Shown here one piece after another: positions 45,572-53,777 of a DNA stretch of 64,000 nt. The position numbers and the translations under genes were made by a program. Source of the stretch: Thermococcus gorgonarius. GTDB taxonomy: Archaea > Methanobacteriota_B > Thermococci > Thermococcales > Thermococcaceae. Under the pieces are notes generated by a model. The model saw nothing but the letters and a program-made list of their open reading frames with translations. It searched no databases and had not been told where the DNA came from. How positions within the stretch are numbered: position 1 is the first letter of the stretch; every line of letters begins with the position of its first letter. The DNA lies in the NCBI RefSeq assembly GCF_002214385.1, contig NZ_CP014855.1:558001-622000 (forward strand), written 5' to 3'.

Positions 45572-46200
45572 AGGCCTCCGCACTGCTGAGGGGAATAATT
45601 GACTTCCTGCTCCTGATAACCTTTGTGGTGATTGGAGTCACGGGGATCGGGCTTTACCTTGCCCCAAGCGGAAGAATAGCTGAGTCTATAGGATGGACTT
45701 TCCTTGGACTCGACAAAGAGACACTAACCGCGATCCACACATACTTCGGCTTCGTCATGATTGGTCTGGTAGCGCTGCACCTCATAATAGGCTTCAAGAG
45801 CATGGTCACAATGCTGCGCATAGGTTTCAAAAGGTCAAAGATTAAGGGAATAGCTGTGCTCCTGATTCCTCTCCTGCTGATTGGAGCAGGGTACCAGGTC
45901 TTTGCTTACTACACAGGTGAGGGTAACTCTGAAGTCGGTACCAGTGACAACTACCACACCGTGGAGAACAGCACGGTCTACATAACGGGCACGATGATGA
46001 AGTACTACACTGTACAGGAGCTGGCTGACAACTACGGTGTTCCCGTCGATGCCCTGATTGAAGAGCTCTCCAAGAGAGGAATCGACGTTTCTCCCGACGA
46101 GAAGCTCGCCGAGATAGAATACGAGTACGGCCTTGACAGGGAGGAGTTCAAGGCCATGCTGGAGGAGATTATAGTCTCTATAAGGGGTGATGGAGGATGA
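45568..46200 (+). CDS. DUF4405-type membrane protein
   Basis: A 210-residue protein with three to four transmembrane helices in the first 120 residues. One helix carries two histidines 14 apart (AIHTYFGFVMIGLVALHLI), which in cytochrome b561-like relatives of this family bind heme. The outside loop has N-x-S/T sites. The final 60 residues form a soluble helical domain (KYYTVQELADNYGVPVDALI). GGAGGTGATTCC precedes ATG 45568. Cytochrome function is doubtful as Thermococcales usually lack heme synthesis. Confidence 0.7.
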   Translation: MKASALLRGIIDFLLLITFVVIGVTGIGLYLAPSGRIAESIGWTFLGLDKETLTAIHTYFGFVMIGLVALHLIIGFKSMVTMLRIGFKRSKIKGIAVLLIPLLLIGAGYQVFAYYTGEGNSEVGTSDNYHTVENSTVYITGTMMKYYTVQELADNYGVPVDALIEELSKRGIDVSPDEKLAEIEYEYGLDREEFKAMLEEIIVSIRGDGG

Positions 46201-46886
46201 AAAGGCTAAGCGCCTTGATTGTTGTGGCCCTCGTTCTGGGGGCGGTTATTGTGGGAGGTTGTATAACCGGTACGGAGACAGGAACAGCGACACCATCTGG
46301 AGGGCCGCCAGAGGACAGGGGATATGGTCAAAAGACGGCCTCATCAACGGGCACTGTTGACGTCTCCACCCTACCCGCAGAAAACCTGAGCCCAGACGAG
46401 GTAGAGGGCATACTCTACATGCGCGAGGAGGAAAAGCTCGCTAGGGACGTATATCTAACACTCTACAACGCCACGGGACTGAAGATATTCGAAAACATAG
46501 CGAGGAGCGAGCAGACTCACATGGACATGGTGCTCCAACTCATCGAGAAGTACAACCTTACCGACCCGGCAGAGGGCAAGGCCGTCGGAGAGTTCACGAA
46601 TCCAGAACTTCAGGCCCTCTACGACCAGCTCGTTTCCAGGGGCGAGACGAGTGATGTTGAAGCCCTGAAGGTCGGCGCCCTGATCGAGGAGGTTGACATA
46701 AAAGACCTCGAGGAGTGGCTCTCAAGGACAGACAACGAGGATATACGGCTCGTGTTCAAGAACCTGATGGCCGGTAGCGAGAACCATTTAAGGGCATTCA
46801 CCAGGACGCTGGCCAACAGTTACGGTGTTGAGTACTCTCCTCAGGTACTGAGTGTGGAGCGGTACCGCTCCATAATAGAGAGCTGA
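46197..46886 (+). CDS. DUF2202 ferritin-like lipoprotein
   Basis: A 229-residue paralogue of the protein at 44446. The N-terminus is a lipoprotein signal with lipobox VGGC (Cys about 22), then a Thr/Gly/Ser linker and the DUF2202 domain (EEEKLARDVY, RSEQTHMDMV, GSENHLRAF). The diiron ligands E and ExxH are kept in each half. It is anchored outside the cell and has no His/Met tail. ATG 46197 overlaps the DUF4405 stop by four bases. Confidence 0.85.
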   Translation: MKRLSALIVVALVLGAVIVGGCITGTETGTATPSGGPPEDRGYGQKTASSTGTVDVSTLPAENLSPDEVEGILYMREEEKLARDVYLTLYNATGLKIFENIARSEQTHMDMVLQLIEKYNLTDPAEGKAVGEFTNPELQALYDQLVSRGETSDVEALKVGALIEEVDIKDLEEWLSRTDNEDIRLVFKNLMAGSENHLRAFTRTLANSYGVEYSPQVLSVERYRSIIES

Positions 46887-46951
46887 CGGAAAGCTTTTAT
46901 TCCCATTACCTTTCTTATCCCTAGAGTTTCGCTTACACGTGCATCAGTGTG

Positions 46952-47257
46952 ATGGCAATGATCCAGAGCGTCGATGAGCTTGTGGCAATCGGGGAGGCCC
47001 TCTCGAACCCGATAAGGGTCAAGGTACTTAGGATGCTCTGCGAAAAGGAGTGGTACGTCTATGAGCTGGCAAAGGAGCTCGGCATATCGAGGCAGCTCCT
47101 CTACCTCCACCTGAAGAAGCTCGAGAAGGCCGGCCTCATCGAGAGTGAGCTTCGCCTTGAGCCCGGCGACCCGAGGGCCAAGAAGTACTACAGGGCGAGG
47201 CAGTTCAACATCCTCATCAACAACGACGTGATAAAAAACCTGAAGGAGGAGGTTTGA
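46952..47257 (+). CDS. ArsR-family transcription regulator
   Basis: A 101-residue winged helix-turn-helix protein: ALSNPIRVKVLRMLCEKEWY, then ELAKELGISRQLLYLHLKKL and EKAGLIESELRLEPGDPRAK. There is one cysteine (LRMLCEKEW) in the helix that carries metal ligands in ArsR/SmtB (ELCVCDL motif), but not the full site. It follows the DUF2202 lipoprotein by 65 bases and may have its own promoter. A likely local repressor binding the inverted repeat at 44405-44430. Confidence 0.85.
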   Translation: MAMIQSVDELVAIGEALSNPIRVKVLRMLCEKEWYVYELAKELGISRQLLYLHLKKLEKAGLIESELRLEPGDPRAKKYYRARQFNILINNDVIKNLKEEV

Positions 47258-47280
47258 AGATGCCGTGGGGAGGTGAGCAC

Positions 47281-47469
47281 ATGCAGACCCCAAGCGGGTG
47301 GATAAGCATAATCCTCGGTCTGATAATCCTCGTGGTGCTTATCTTCGCGTTCTACCAGGTGAACAAGGCCTTAAACGACTTCAAAGTCGAGGTTGAGAGG
47401 CTCAAGAACGCCCTCGAGGAGACGCGGAAGAACACCGAGGAAATCAGAAAGAAGCTCGAAGAGGTCTGA
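47281..47469 (+). CDS. Small membrane protein with coiled coil (62 aa)
   Basis: A 62-residue protein: one transmembrane helix (about 7-28, ISIILGLIILVVLIFAFY) and a charged coiled-coil tail (LNDFKVEVERLKNALEETRK). ATG 47281 after GGGGAGGTGAGCAC is preferred over ATG 47260. It begins 23 bases after the regulator and probably shares its transcript. Role unknown. Confidence 0.7.
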   Translation: MQTPSGWISIILGLIILVVLIFAFYQVNKALNDFKVEVERLKNALEETRKNTEEIRKKLEEV

Positions 47470-47475
47470 ATTCGC

Positions 47476-48081
47476 TCAAAGGCCAAGCCGCTCCACGAGC
47501 TCCCTAAGCTTTTCTTTCCCGTTTCCCAGCAGAGGCTCTCCGTGCGCCGGTAAGAGGTTCTCGAAGTCAACCTCAAGGAGCTCCCTTATTCTTCTCCTGT
47601 TCATCTCCGGGTCGAGGGAGTACTGGTGCGGCACCTCCTCAAGCTTTCCCCCGCGCTCGATGACGAGGTCGCCGACGAAGAGGCTTTTGCTCTTCTCATC
47701 GAGGAGGCAGATGCTCCCCCGCGTGTGGCCCGGTTTGTGGAGAACCCTAAAGCCCTCGAAGACATCCCCATCCTTGAGCTTCACATCGGGCTCAAGTCCC
47801 GTCTTCTCCTTTATGAGTTCCACCTCGTCCACGTGGGCGGCCACAACGGCGTTTGTCCTCTCCTTCAGGCACTTCAGCGAGCCGGTGTGGTCGAGGTGGC
47901 CGTGGGTGAGGACTATCGCCGTCAGGGGCTTTCCAATTTCTTCAACGGCATCGAGTATCTTCCCGCAGGTGGTGTCCATGCCTGTATCCACCGCCACGAG
48001 GTGATCTCCCCTGTCAACGAGGTAAACGCTAACGAACGTATCAAATATCCGGTGAATTCCGGGAAGGACTTCCTCATGCAT
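47476..48081 (-). CDS. MBL-fold metallo-hydrolase
   Basis: A 201-residue metallo-beta-lactamase fold hydrolase: LTHGHLDHTGS gives the H-x-H-x-D-H zinc motif, with HKPGHTRGSICL, FVGDLV and PAHGEPLL completing the sites. The substrate is not assigned. Start 48081 follows GGTGGGTTTC; three codons upstream is an alternative. It is divergent from the aldo-keto reductase, sharing a 94-base promoter region. Confidence 0.85.
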   Translation of the reverse strand: MHEEVLPGIHRIFDTFVSVYLVDRGDHLVAVDTGMDTTCGKILDAVEEIGKPLTAIVLTHGHLDHTGSLKCLKERTNAVVAAHVDEVELIKEKTGLEPDVKLKDGDVFEGFRVLHKPGHTRGSICLLDEKSKSLFVGDLVIERGGKLEEVPHQYSLDPEMNRRRIRELLEVDFENLLPAHGEPLLGNGKEKLRELVERLGL

Positions 48082-48175
48082 GAAACCCACCTCATTCAGG
48101 TTTTCATCTTAACCCTAAAATCCTTTTCGGATAAACTTATTAAGCCAGACTTCGAAGTGGTTTATAGGTGATGGC

Positions 48176-49012
48176 ATGAAGAGTGTTCCTATTTTTGACG
48201 ACCTGAAGAGAATAGGCGATGACAAGGTTACCGCCATAGGCATGGGCACGTGGGGCATCGGTGGCTACGAGAGTCCCGACTACTCGAGGGATAGGGAGAG
48301 TATTGAAGTCCTCAGGTACGGCCTTGAGCTCGGAATAAATCTCATCGATACCGCTGAGTTCTACGCTGCCGGCCACAGCGAAGAGCTCGTCGGAGAGGCC
48401 ATAAAGGACTTTGAACGCGAGGAGATATTCATCATAAGCAAGGTCTGGCCGACTCACTTCGGCTACAGCGAGGCCAAGAAAGCCGCAAGGGCGAGCGCGA
48501 AGAGGCTTGGAACCTACATAGACCTCTACCTCCTCCACTGGCCCGTTGACGACTTTGGAAAGATAGAGGAGACCCTTCACGCGCTGGAGGAACTCGTTGA
48601 CGAGGGGCTCATACGCTACATAGGCGTGAGCAACTTCGATCTAGAACTGCTCAAGCGCTCCCAGGAGGCGATGAGGAAGTACGAGGTCGTTGCCAACGAG
48701 GTCAAGTACTCCCTCAAAGACCGCTGGCCCGAGACAAGTGGCCTTCTCGACTACATGAAGAAGGAGAAGATGGCGTTGATAGCATACACACCGCTGGAGA
48801 AGGGAACTTTGGCTAAAAACGAGTGCCTCGCCGAGATTGGGAAAGCCTACGGAAAAACGGCCGCCCAAGTAGCTTTGAACTACCTGATATGGGAGGAGAA
48901 CGTCGTGGCGATACCAAAGGCCGGAAGCAAGGCCCACCTTGAGGAGAACTTCGGTGCCATGGGATGGCGCCTCTCGAAGGAGGATAGGGAGAAGGCAAGG
49001 AGGTGTGTTTGA
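48176..49012 (+). CDS. Aldo/keto reductase
   Basis: A 278-residue TIM-barrel oxidoreductase. Motifs: NLIDTAEFYAAGHSEELVGE (with catalytic Asp and Tyr), SKVWPTHFG (Lys), YLLHWPVDDF (His) and IPKAGSKAHLEEN (NADP site). Its stop overlaps the start of the tungstoenzyme gene (TGATG), so the two are made together, which points to linked aldehyde/alcohol metabolism. A fragment of a second copy is at 44214. Confidence 0.93.
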   Translation: MKSVPIFDDLKRIGDDKVTAIGMGTWGIGGYESPDYSRDRESIEVLRYGLELGINLIDTAEFYAAGHSEELVGEAIKDFEREEIFIISKVWPTHFGYSEAKKAARASAKRLGTYIDLYLLHWPVDDFGKIEETLHALEELVDEGLIRYIGVSNFDLELLKRSQEAMRKYEVVANEVKYSLKDRWPETSGLLDYMKKEKMALIAYTPLEKGTLAKNECLAEIGKAYGKTAAQVALNYLIWEENVVAIPKAGSKAHLEENFGAMGWRLSKEDREKARRCV

Positions 49013-50868
49013 TGTACGGTTACCACAACAGGATTGCACGTGTCAACCTGACTGAGGGGAAGGTAACCTATGAAGAACTGCCGGACGAGGTCATAAGGAA
49101 GTTCATAGGTGGAAAGGGTCTCGGCTACTACCTGATTTACCGCGAGGTTCCGCCGGGGACAGACCCCCTCAGCCCGGCCAACAAGTTCGTCTTCGCACCG
49201 GGTGGCATGACCGGTCTCGTCCCGGGTTCAAGCAAGGTAATAGCGGTGAGCAAGAGCCCGGAGACGAGGCTCATCAGCGACTCCAGCGGAGGAGACGCCT
49301 TCGGTCCAAAGCTGAAGGGACACTTTGACGCGCTAATAATTGAGGGAAAGAGCGAAGAGCCGGTCTATCTGTACGTCCACGACGGAAAGGTTGAGATTCT
49401 CTCCGCGGAGCACCTCTGGGGGAAGGGCAACTACGAGGTCGCCAAGGAAATCTGGAAGGAACATCCGACTGCGAGCATGGCGATGATAGGGCCGGCCGGC
49501 GAAAAAATGAGCAGGATAGCCAACGTTGTTTACGACACGGAGAGGGCAAGCGGTAGAGGTGGACTTGGAGCGGTGCTTGGGAGCAAGAAGGTTAAAGCCG
49601 TCGTCGTTGAACCGGGAGAGAAGCCGAAGGTGGCCAACCCGGAGGAGTTCCAGAGACTGTGGCAGGAGTACTACAACGAGTTCGCGACGAATCCAAAGTA
49701 CGAACACACGAGGAACTACGGAACCACTGACGGCATGAGGGGTTCCGCCTCCGTTGGAATGAGTCCAGCCTACAACTTCTCAAGGCCCTACATTCCCGAC
49801 GAACTAGCATCAAAGCTCGCCGGCGACGAGGTCAAGAAGTATGAGGTTGAGCCAGAATGGTTCGTCCATGGCAAGAGCTGCCCCATAAAGTGCGCCCGCT
49901 ACGTTGAGGTAGAATACAAGGGCAGGAAAATCCGCGTAAAGCCCGAATACGAGAGCATAGCGATGCTCGGCGCCGCTACAGGTGTCTTCAACTTTCCAGC
50001 GGTGGCATACTTCAACTGGCTCGTCAACAACCTCGGCCTGGACAGCATAGCGACTGGAAACACGATAGCCTGGCTCTTTGAGATGGTTGAGAAGGGCCTT
50101 ATAGGCGAAGACGAGATAGGCTTTCCGGTCAAAGGCTTTGGCGACGAAGAGGCGGAGGAGAAGCTTATCAAGCTAATGGCAGAGAGGAAGGGCATCGGCG
50201 CAATCCTTGCCGATGGTGTGAAGAGGGCCTGTGAGAGGCTTGGCAGGGGGTGTGAGTTCGCCGTCCACGTCAAGGGAATGGAGGCACCGGCATGGGACCC
50301 GCGCGGTAGGAGAACATACGCGTTGAGCTACGCGACAGCCGACGTTGGAGCGAGCCACCTCCGCGGCTGGCCGAGGCCGCACCAGTTGCCAAACCAGGGG
50401 CCAGCTAAAGAGCTCGTGCCTTCCCTCATTGAGAGCAGGGACGAGAGCTACATCACCGACATGCTCGGAACCTGCAAGTTCGTGCCCTACAAGCTCGAAG
50501 ACCTCGCGAGGCTCTACTCCATCGTGACGGGTGAAGAGTGGACGGTTGAAGAACTTCGCAGAAGGGCATGGGGCGTTGAGAGCATCGCCAGAATTCACGA
50601 TGCACTCGACTGGGTTACGCCTCCGCTCGACGATACCATTCCGCCGCGCTGGTGGGAGCCTGAACCGGATGGGCCTGCAAAGGGCAACGCGGCCTTCATA
50701 GACTACAACGACTTCCTTGAGGCGAGAAGGGAGTTCTACAGGCTGAGGGGCTGGCACGAAGAGCTCGGCGTCCCACTGCCGGAGACAATGGAAGAGCTTG
50801 GCCTTCCTGAGTTTAAGGAAGACGCTGAGAGGGCTTTGGAAGTTGTAAAGAAGAGGATGGGGCTTTGA
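49012..50868 (+). CDS. AOR-family tungsten aldehyde oxidoreductase, WOR4-like
   Basis: A 618-residue tungstopterin enzyme starting MYGYHNRIARVNLTEGK, with FIGGKGLGYYL, SDSSGGDAFGPKLKG and ERASGRGGLGAVLGSKKVKA. Typical AOR and FOR proteins bind a 4Fe-4S cluster with C-x2-C-x3-C plus a later Cys. Here only C-x3-C occurs (KSCPIKCARY, about residue 294-298; the first Cys is replaced by Gly) plus the later GTCKFVPY. P. furiosus WOR4, as I recall, has about three irons per subunit and this fits. Substrate unknown. ATG 49012 overlaps the stop of the aldo-keto reductase. Confidence 0.85.
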   Translation: MYGYHNRIARVNLTEGKVTYEELPDEVIRKFIGGKGLGYYLIYREVPPGTDPLSPANKFVFAPGGMTGLVPGSSKVIAVSKSPETRLISDSSGGDAFGPKLKGHFDALIIEGKSEEPVYLYVHDGKVEILSAEHLWGKGNYEVAKEIWKEHPTASMAMIGPAGEKMSRIANVVYDTERASGRGGLGAVLGSKKVKAVVVEPGEKPKVANPEEFQRLWQEYYNEFATNPKYEHTRNYGTTDGMRGSASVGMSPAYNFSRPYIPDELASKLAGDEVKKYEVEPEWFVHGKSCPIKCARYVEVEYKGRKIRVKPEYESIAMLGAATGVFNFPAVAYFNWLVNNLGLDSIATGNTIAWLFEMVEKGLIGEDEIGFPVKGFGDEEAEEKLIKLMAERKGIGAILADGVKRACERLGRGCEFAVHVKGMEAPAWDPRGRRTYALSYATADVGASHLRGWPRPHQLPNQGPAKELVPSLIESRDESYITDMLGTCKFVPYKLEDLARLYSIVTGEEWTVEELRRRAWGVESIARIHDALDWVTPPLDDTIPPRWWEPEPDGPAKGNAAFIDYNDFLEARREFYRLRGWHEELGVPLPETMEELGLPEFKEDAERALEVVKKRMGL

Positions 50869-50926
50869 AGTTCTATTCTCTTTCCATTTTCCGGATTCTG
50901 CACTCTTTCCCCCGTACTCCAGCGTT

Positions 50927-51241
50927 TTAGCAACTGTTTCGCGATTGGGAATAACCCTGCCACCATATGTCTAGAACCCGTATGTTCAGCCGAAGCGTGA
51001 TTCTGTCCCCTAATTCTGGGGGTATCTTTATGATGGCATCCTCTCTCACGCTTTCAACCTCGATTGGTCCCTTAGAGTCCACAAAGAACCTGATCATTAG
51101 CCCTCTACTGAATAAGGATTTTCTGGACGTTTTCATTCGGCAGATGAGGTAACGGTAGCCCTTGGCTTCCCTTTTTGAATTCCAGCAGGAGAGGTTGGCA
51201 CAGTAGAGGGCGCTTCCGTTTTGAGACCACAATACCACCAT
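50927..51241 (-). CDS. Hypothetical protein (104 aa), probably leaderless
   Basis: A 104-residue frame with no recognised motif. It has three cysteines in the first 35 residues (ALYCANLSCWNSK, YLICRMK), then basic and beta-rich parts (VESVREDAIIKIPPEL). TTGTATAAG lies about 30 bases upstream of ATG 51241, which would give a leaderless transcript. The space from 50869 to 50926 shows nothing else. Confidence 0.5.
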   Translation of the reverse strand: MVVLWSQNGSALYCANLSCWNSKREAKGYRYLICRMKTSRKSLFSRGLMIRFFVDSKGPIEVESVREDAIIKIPPELGDRITLRLNIRVLDIWWQGYSQSRNSC

Positions 51242-51289
51242 AGGCTTAGGGTCAGACTTTCTTATACAAACAAGGGAAACTAAACAGGA

Positions 51290-51871
51290 TCAGTCCTCTT
51301 CTTCCTCAACATCTTCTCCCGCGAGTTTCCTGAGCTTGTCGAGGTCAGAGCTGACGGCTATTAGAGTATCACCCTCAAGGATCACGTCATCCTTGCCCGG
51401 GTTGTATATGTACCTTGTTCCACGCTTTATGGCCAGTATTCTCGTTCCAATCTTGCTCGGAAGTTTGAGCTGTTTCAGGTTCTTTCCTATGAGTACTGAG
51501 CCCGGCCTGACGGTTACCCTTCCGAGCTCTTCCTCGGTATCTTCCATTATCTTTCTGATAATTGGGTGCGGCTCTATGTCCCTGAGGATTATATCGGCTA
51601 TTCCATAGGCGGCATCGCTGATGCGCTCGTTTATATCGGCCAAGTCGATTATACTCAAGAGGCTCTCTGGGTCTTCTTCGTGCTTGGCCGCCCTAAGGGC
51701 GAGCTTTTTGACCTTCAATGTGAGGTCGTCCATCTTTTCCTCGAGCAGGTAAACCTCTTCGGCTATCTCCTCACTGTTGTACATGACTGATGAAAAGGCC
51801 AGGTCTATCATCAGGGCCGAGAGGTCCTTCATCTCAACCAGGCAGTTCCTTATCTCATCGAATTCACTCAT
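51290..51871 (-). CDS. PhoU/TrkA-C domain protein (second copy)
   Basis: A 193-residue protein: an N-terminal helical PhoU-like part (about 1-105, MKDLSALMIDLAFSSVMY) and a C-terminal RCK_C/TrkA-C domain (about 110-185, VRPGSVLIGKNLKQLKLPSK, GTRILAIKRGTRYIYNPG). Such proteins regulate cation channels or transporters by binding a ligand. The ATG overlaps the end of its paralogue by eight bases with GGTGATGTCC before it. It is part of the locus with an MgtE-like channel. Confidence 0.88.
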   Translation of the reverse strand: MSEFDEIRNCLVEMKDLSALMIDLAFSSVMYNSEEIAEEVYLLEEKMDDLTLKVKKLALRAAKHEEDPESLLSIIDLADINERISDAAYGIADIILRDIEPHPIIRKIMEDTEEELGRVTVRPGSVLIGKNLKQLKLPSKIGTRILAIKRGTRYIYNPGKDDVILEGDTLIAVSSDLDKLRKLAGEDVEEEED

Positions 51872-52469
51872 TGGACATCACCTTGATAACTCCCCGGGCT
51901 ATCTCCTTGAGGTAGTCCAGAGCCGTTCTCGTTCCCCTTCCGATGATTATGTCCCCGGGCATTATCTTCGTGTCCTCGTCGGGGTCGAATATCCACCTCT
52001 TCCCCCTTCTTATGGCAATAACCCAGACGCCGGTATTTGTGGAGAGATCGAGCTCATCAAGGCTTTTTCCAACGAGAATCGAATTCGAGGAAACAACTAT
52101 TCTTCCGATAGTTTCCTCACTTTCAAGGATGACCTCCGTTATTAGGGGGTGAATCTTCTCTTCCAGAACCATTTTTGCCAGATCGGCGGCGGCGTTTGAT
52201 ATATCGTCTATTGAGCGGGCCATCTGGAGAATAGAGGTTATCTGTTCGGCTTCCTTCATGTTTCTAGCCGCCAGAACGGCCCTTACCATCAGGTGGTAGT
52301 TTAAGATGTCCAGGTACTCCTCAAGCTCGAGTACTTCCTCGGCTATTTCCTTCTCTTTGAAGAGTGCAGCCGAATATGCGAGATCAACCATCAGCTCGGC
52401 GGTATTCTTCATCTCAACGAATATATCCTTGACGTTCTTTGGAACCTCGACTTCGTCCCACTCTTCCAC
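51864..52469 (-). CDS. PhoU/TrkA-C domain protein (first copy)
   Basis: A 201-residue paralogue of the next gene, same two-domain plan: PhoU-like helices (VKDIFVEMKNTAELMVDLAY) and a TrkA-C domain (VVSSNSILVGKSLDELDLST, GVWVIAIRRGKRW). GTG 52469 follows GGTGAGCAGGGA. The pair faces the divergent MgtE-type transporter across 114 bases containing the promoters (TTTTATTTAATTT). The two subunits probably form a hetero- or homodimer that gates that channel. Confidence 0.88.
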   Translation of the reverse strand: MEEWDEVEVPKNVKDIFVEMKNTAELMVDLAYSAALFKEKEIAEEVLELEEYLDILNYHLMVRAVLAARNMKEAEQITSILQMARSIDDISNAAADLAKMVLEEKIHPLITEVILESEETIGRIVVSSNSILVGKSLDELDLSTNTGVWVIAIRRGKRWIFDPDEDTKIMPGDIIIGRGTRTALDYLKEIARGVIKVMSNE

Positions 52470-52583
52470 TCCCTGCTCACCACATGGGGAAAAGCGACAA
52501 ATTTTATTTAATTTTCGCCCTCGAAAAGCTTAATACCCCTAAACGATATGATTCTTGGGTGGAGGGAATGGATATGGGGAGTG

Positions 52584-53777
52584 ATGGCAGTGATCGGCGA
52601 GGAAATCAGGGAGGAGCTGAGAGAGAAGGTCAAGGAAGCCTACAGGGTTACGCTACCGTCCCTGTTCACGTCTCAGGTATTCGGCCTCTTCGGCGGCACG
52701 TTTCTGGGCAAGTACTTTGAGGTAATAAGGAAGCAGTTCCCAGGTTTACTCGTCGTTCTCCCGGGCATAATGGGCCTCCGCGGGAACGTTTTTGGTTCTA
52801 TGGCCTCGCGCTTCTCCACGATGCTCTACCTCGGTGAGCTTGAGCCGTCCATCCGTAACAAGAAGATCCTCAAGGAGATAGTTCTAAGGATGCTCATCTC
52901 CCTCATTCCGATTTTCCTCCTCTGGGCCATCGGAGTTGCAACTGGAATAAAGAAGAACGCCCTCGATGTCTTATTCATAGTCATCACATCGACGATACTG
53001 GTCTCATTCATACTGGGCTACTTCACTTCCTTCGTGACGATATTTGCCTTCAGAAGGGGCACCGACCCGGACAGCGTTGCGGCACCGCTCGTCGCTTCAA
53101 TGGGCGACTTCCTCACCGTTCCTTCGCTCGTCCTCTTCATCCTCCTAATAGGCAGGTCTCCAGAGACTTTCAGGCTCTTCAACTACGCCATGATAATCCT
53201 CTTTCTGGCGGTGGCTGCGATAAGCAGGATCAGAAAGGCGGAGTTCCTTGAACTTAGGCAGGTCTTCATAACGATAACCGGCCTCGCGCTCCTCTCCACA
53301 ATATCGGGTTCGCTCCTTGCCAAGTTCAGCAACGTTATTCAGGCGTCGGTGATACTGAGCTTTATCTATCCGGCACTCTTAAGCTCTTTCGGCAATTACG
53401 GCTCGATTATAGCGGCTAAGACTTCCACCAAGCTCCACCTTGGTGAGATAGAGAGCTTCCTCTGCCCGAAGGCCTTTACCGACGTTTTAGCGCTCTTCAC
53501 AACTGCCCCTGTTATAGGGCTGACCAAGATACTCATCGGCGGCGCTCTAATGACCCTCATCACTGGAACCCCCATTCCGCGCTCCGCTTATCTGGTGGTC
53601 CTGACCTATCCCTTTATGGCGCTCTTCATAATGTTCTATGCTTACACCCTCTCCTACGTTATGTTCAGATACAACATCGACCCTGACCACGTCGCTATTC
53701 CGCTCATCTCGAACAACAGCGATATCTTTGGAACGCTTTACGTTGTCCTGATGGCCAAGCTGATGGTGGGTGGTTGA
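52584..53777 (+). CDS. MgtE/SLC41-type divalent cation transporter
   Basis: A 397-residue membrane protein with two MgtE channel domains in tandem. The first has LLVVLPGIMGLRGNVFGSMASR with PDSVAAPLVASMGDFLTV; the second has ASVILSFIYPALLSSFGNYG with PDHVAIPLISNNSDIFG. These two-half proteins without the CBS/N domain resemble eukaryotic SLC41. Start could be ATG 52584 or GTG 52590 (GGAGTGAT lies four bases before the latter). Its regulators are probably the divergent PhoU/TrkA-C pair. Confidence 0.87.
   Translation: MAVIGEEIREELREKVKEAYRVTLPSLFTSQVFGLFGGTFLGKYFEVIRKQFPGLLVVLPGIMGLRGNVFGSMASRFSTMLYLGELEPSIRNKKILKEIVLRMLISLIPIFLLWAIGVATGIKKNALDVLFIVITSTILVSFILGYFTSFVTIFAFRRGTDPDSVAAPLVASMGDFLTVPSLVLFILLIGRSPETFRLFNYAMIILFLAVAAISRIRKAEFLELRQVFITITGLALLSTISGSLLAKFSNVIQASVILSFIYPALLSSFGNYGSIIAAKTSTKLHLGEIESFLCPKAFTDVLALFTTAPVIGLTKILIGGALMTLITGTPIPRSAYLVVLTYPFMALFIMFYAYTLSYVMFRYNIDPDHVAIPLISNNSDIFGTLYVVLMAKLMVGG

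Noticed and set aside
45568-46200. Calling the DUF4405 protein a heme b cytochrome
   Set aside because: The two spaced histidines fit, but Thermococcales generally lack heme synthesis, so I record only the family.
49012-50868. Naming the tungstoenzyme AOR or FOR
   Set aside because: The cluster motif differs (one cysteine missing) and the remembered FOR sequence diverges through the core, so only the family and a WOR4-like hint are given.
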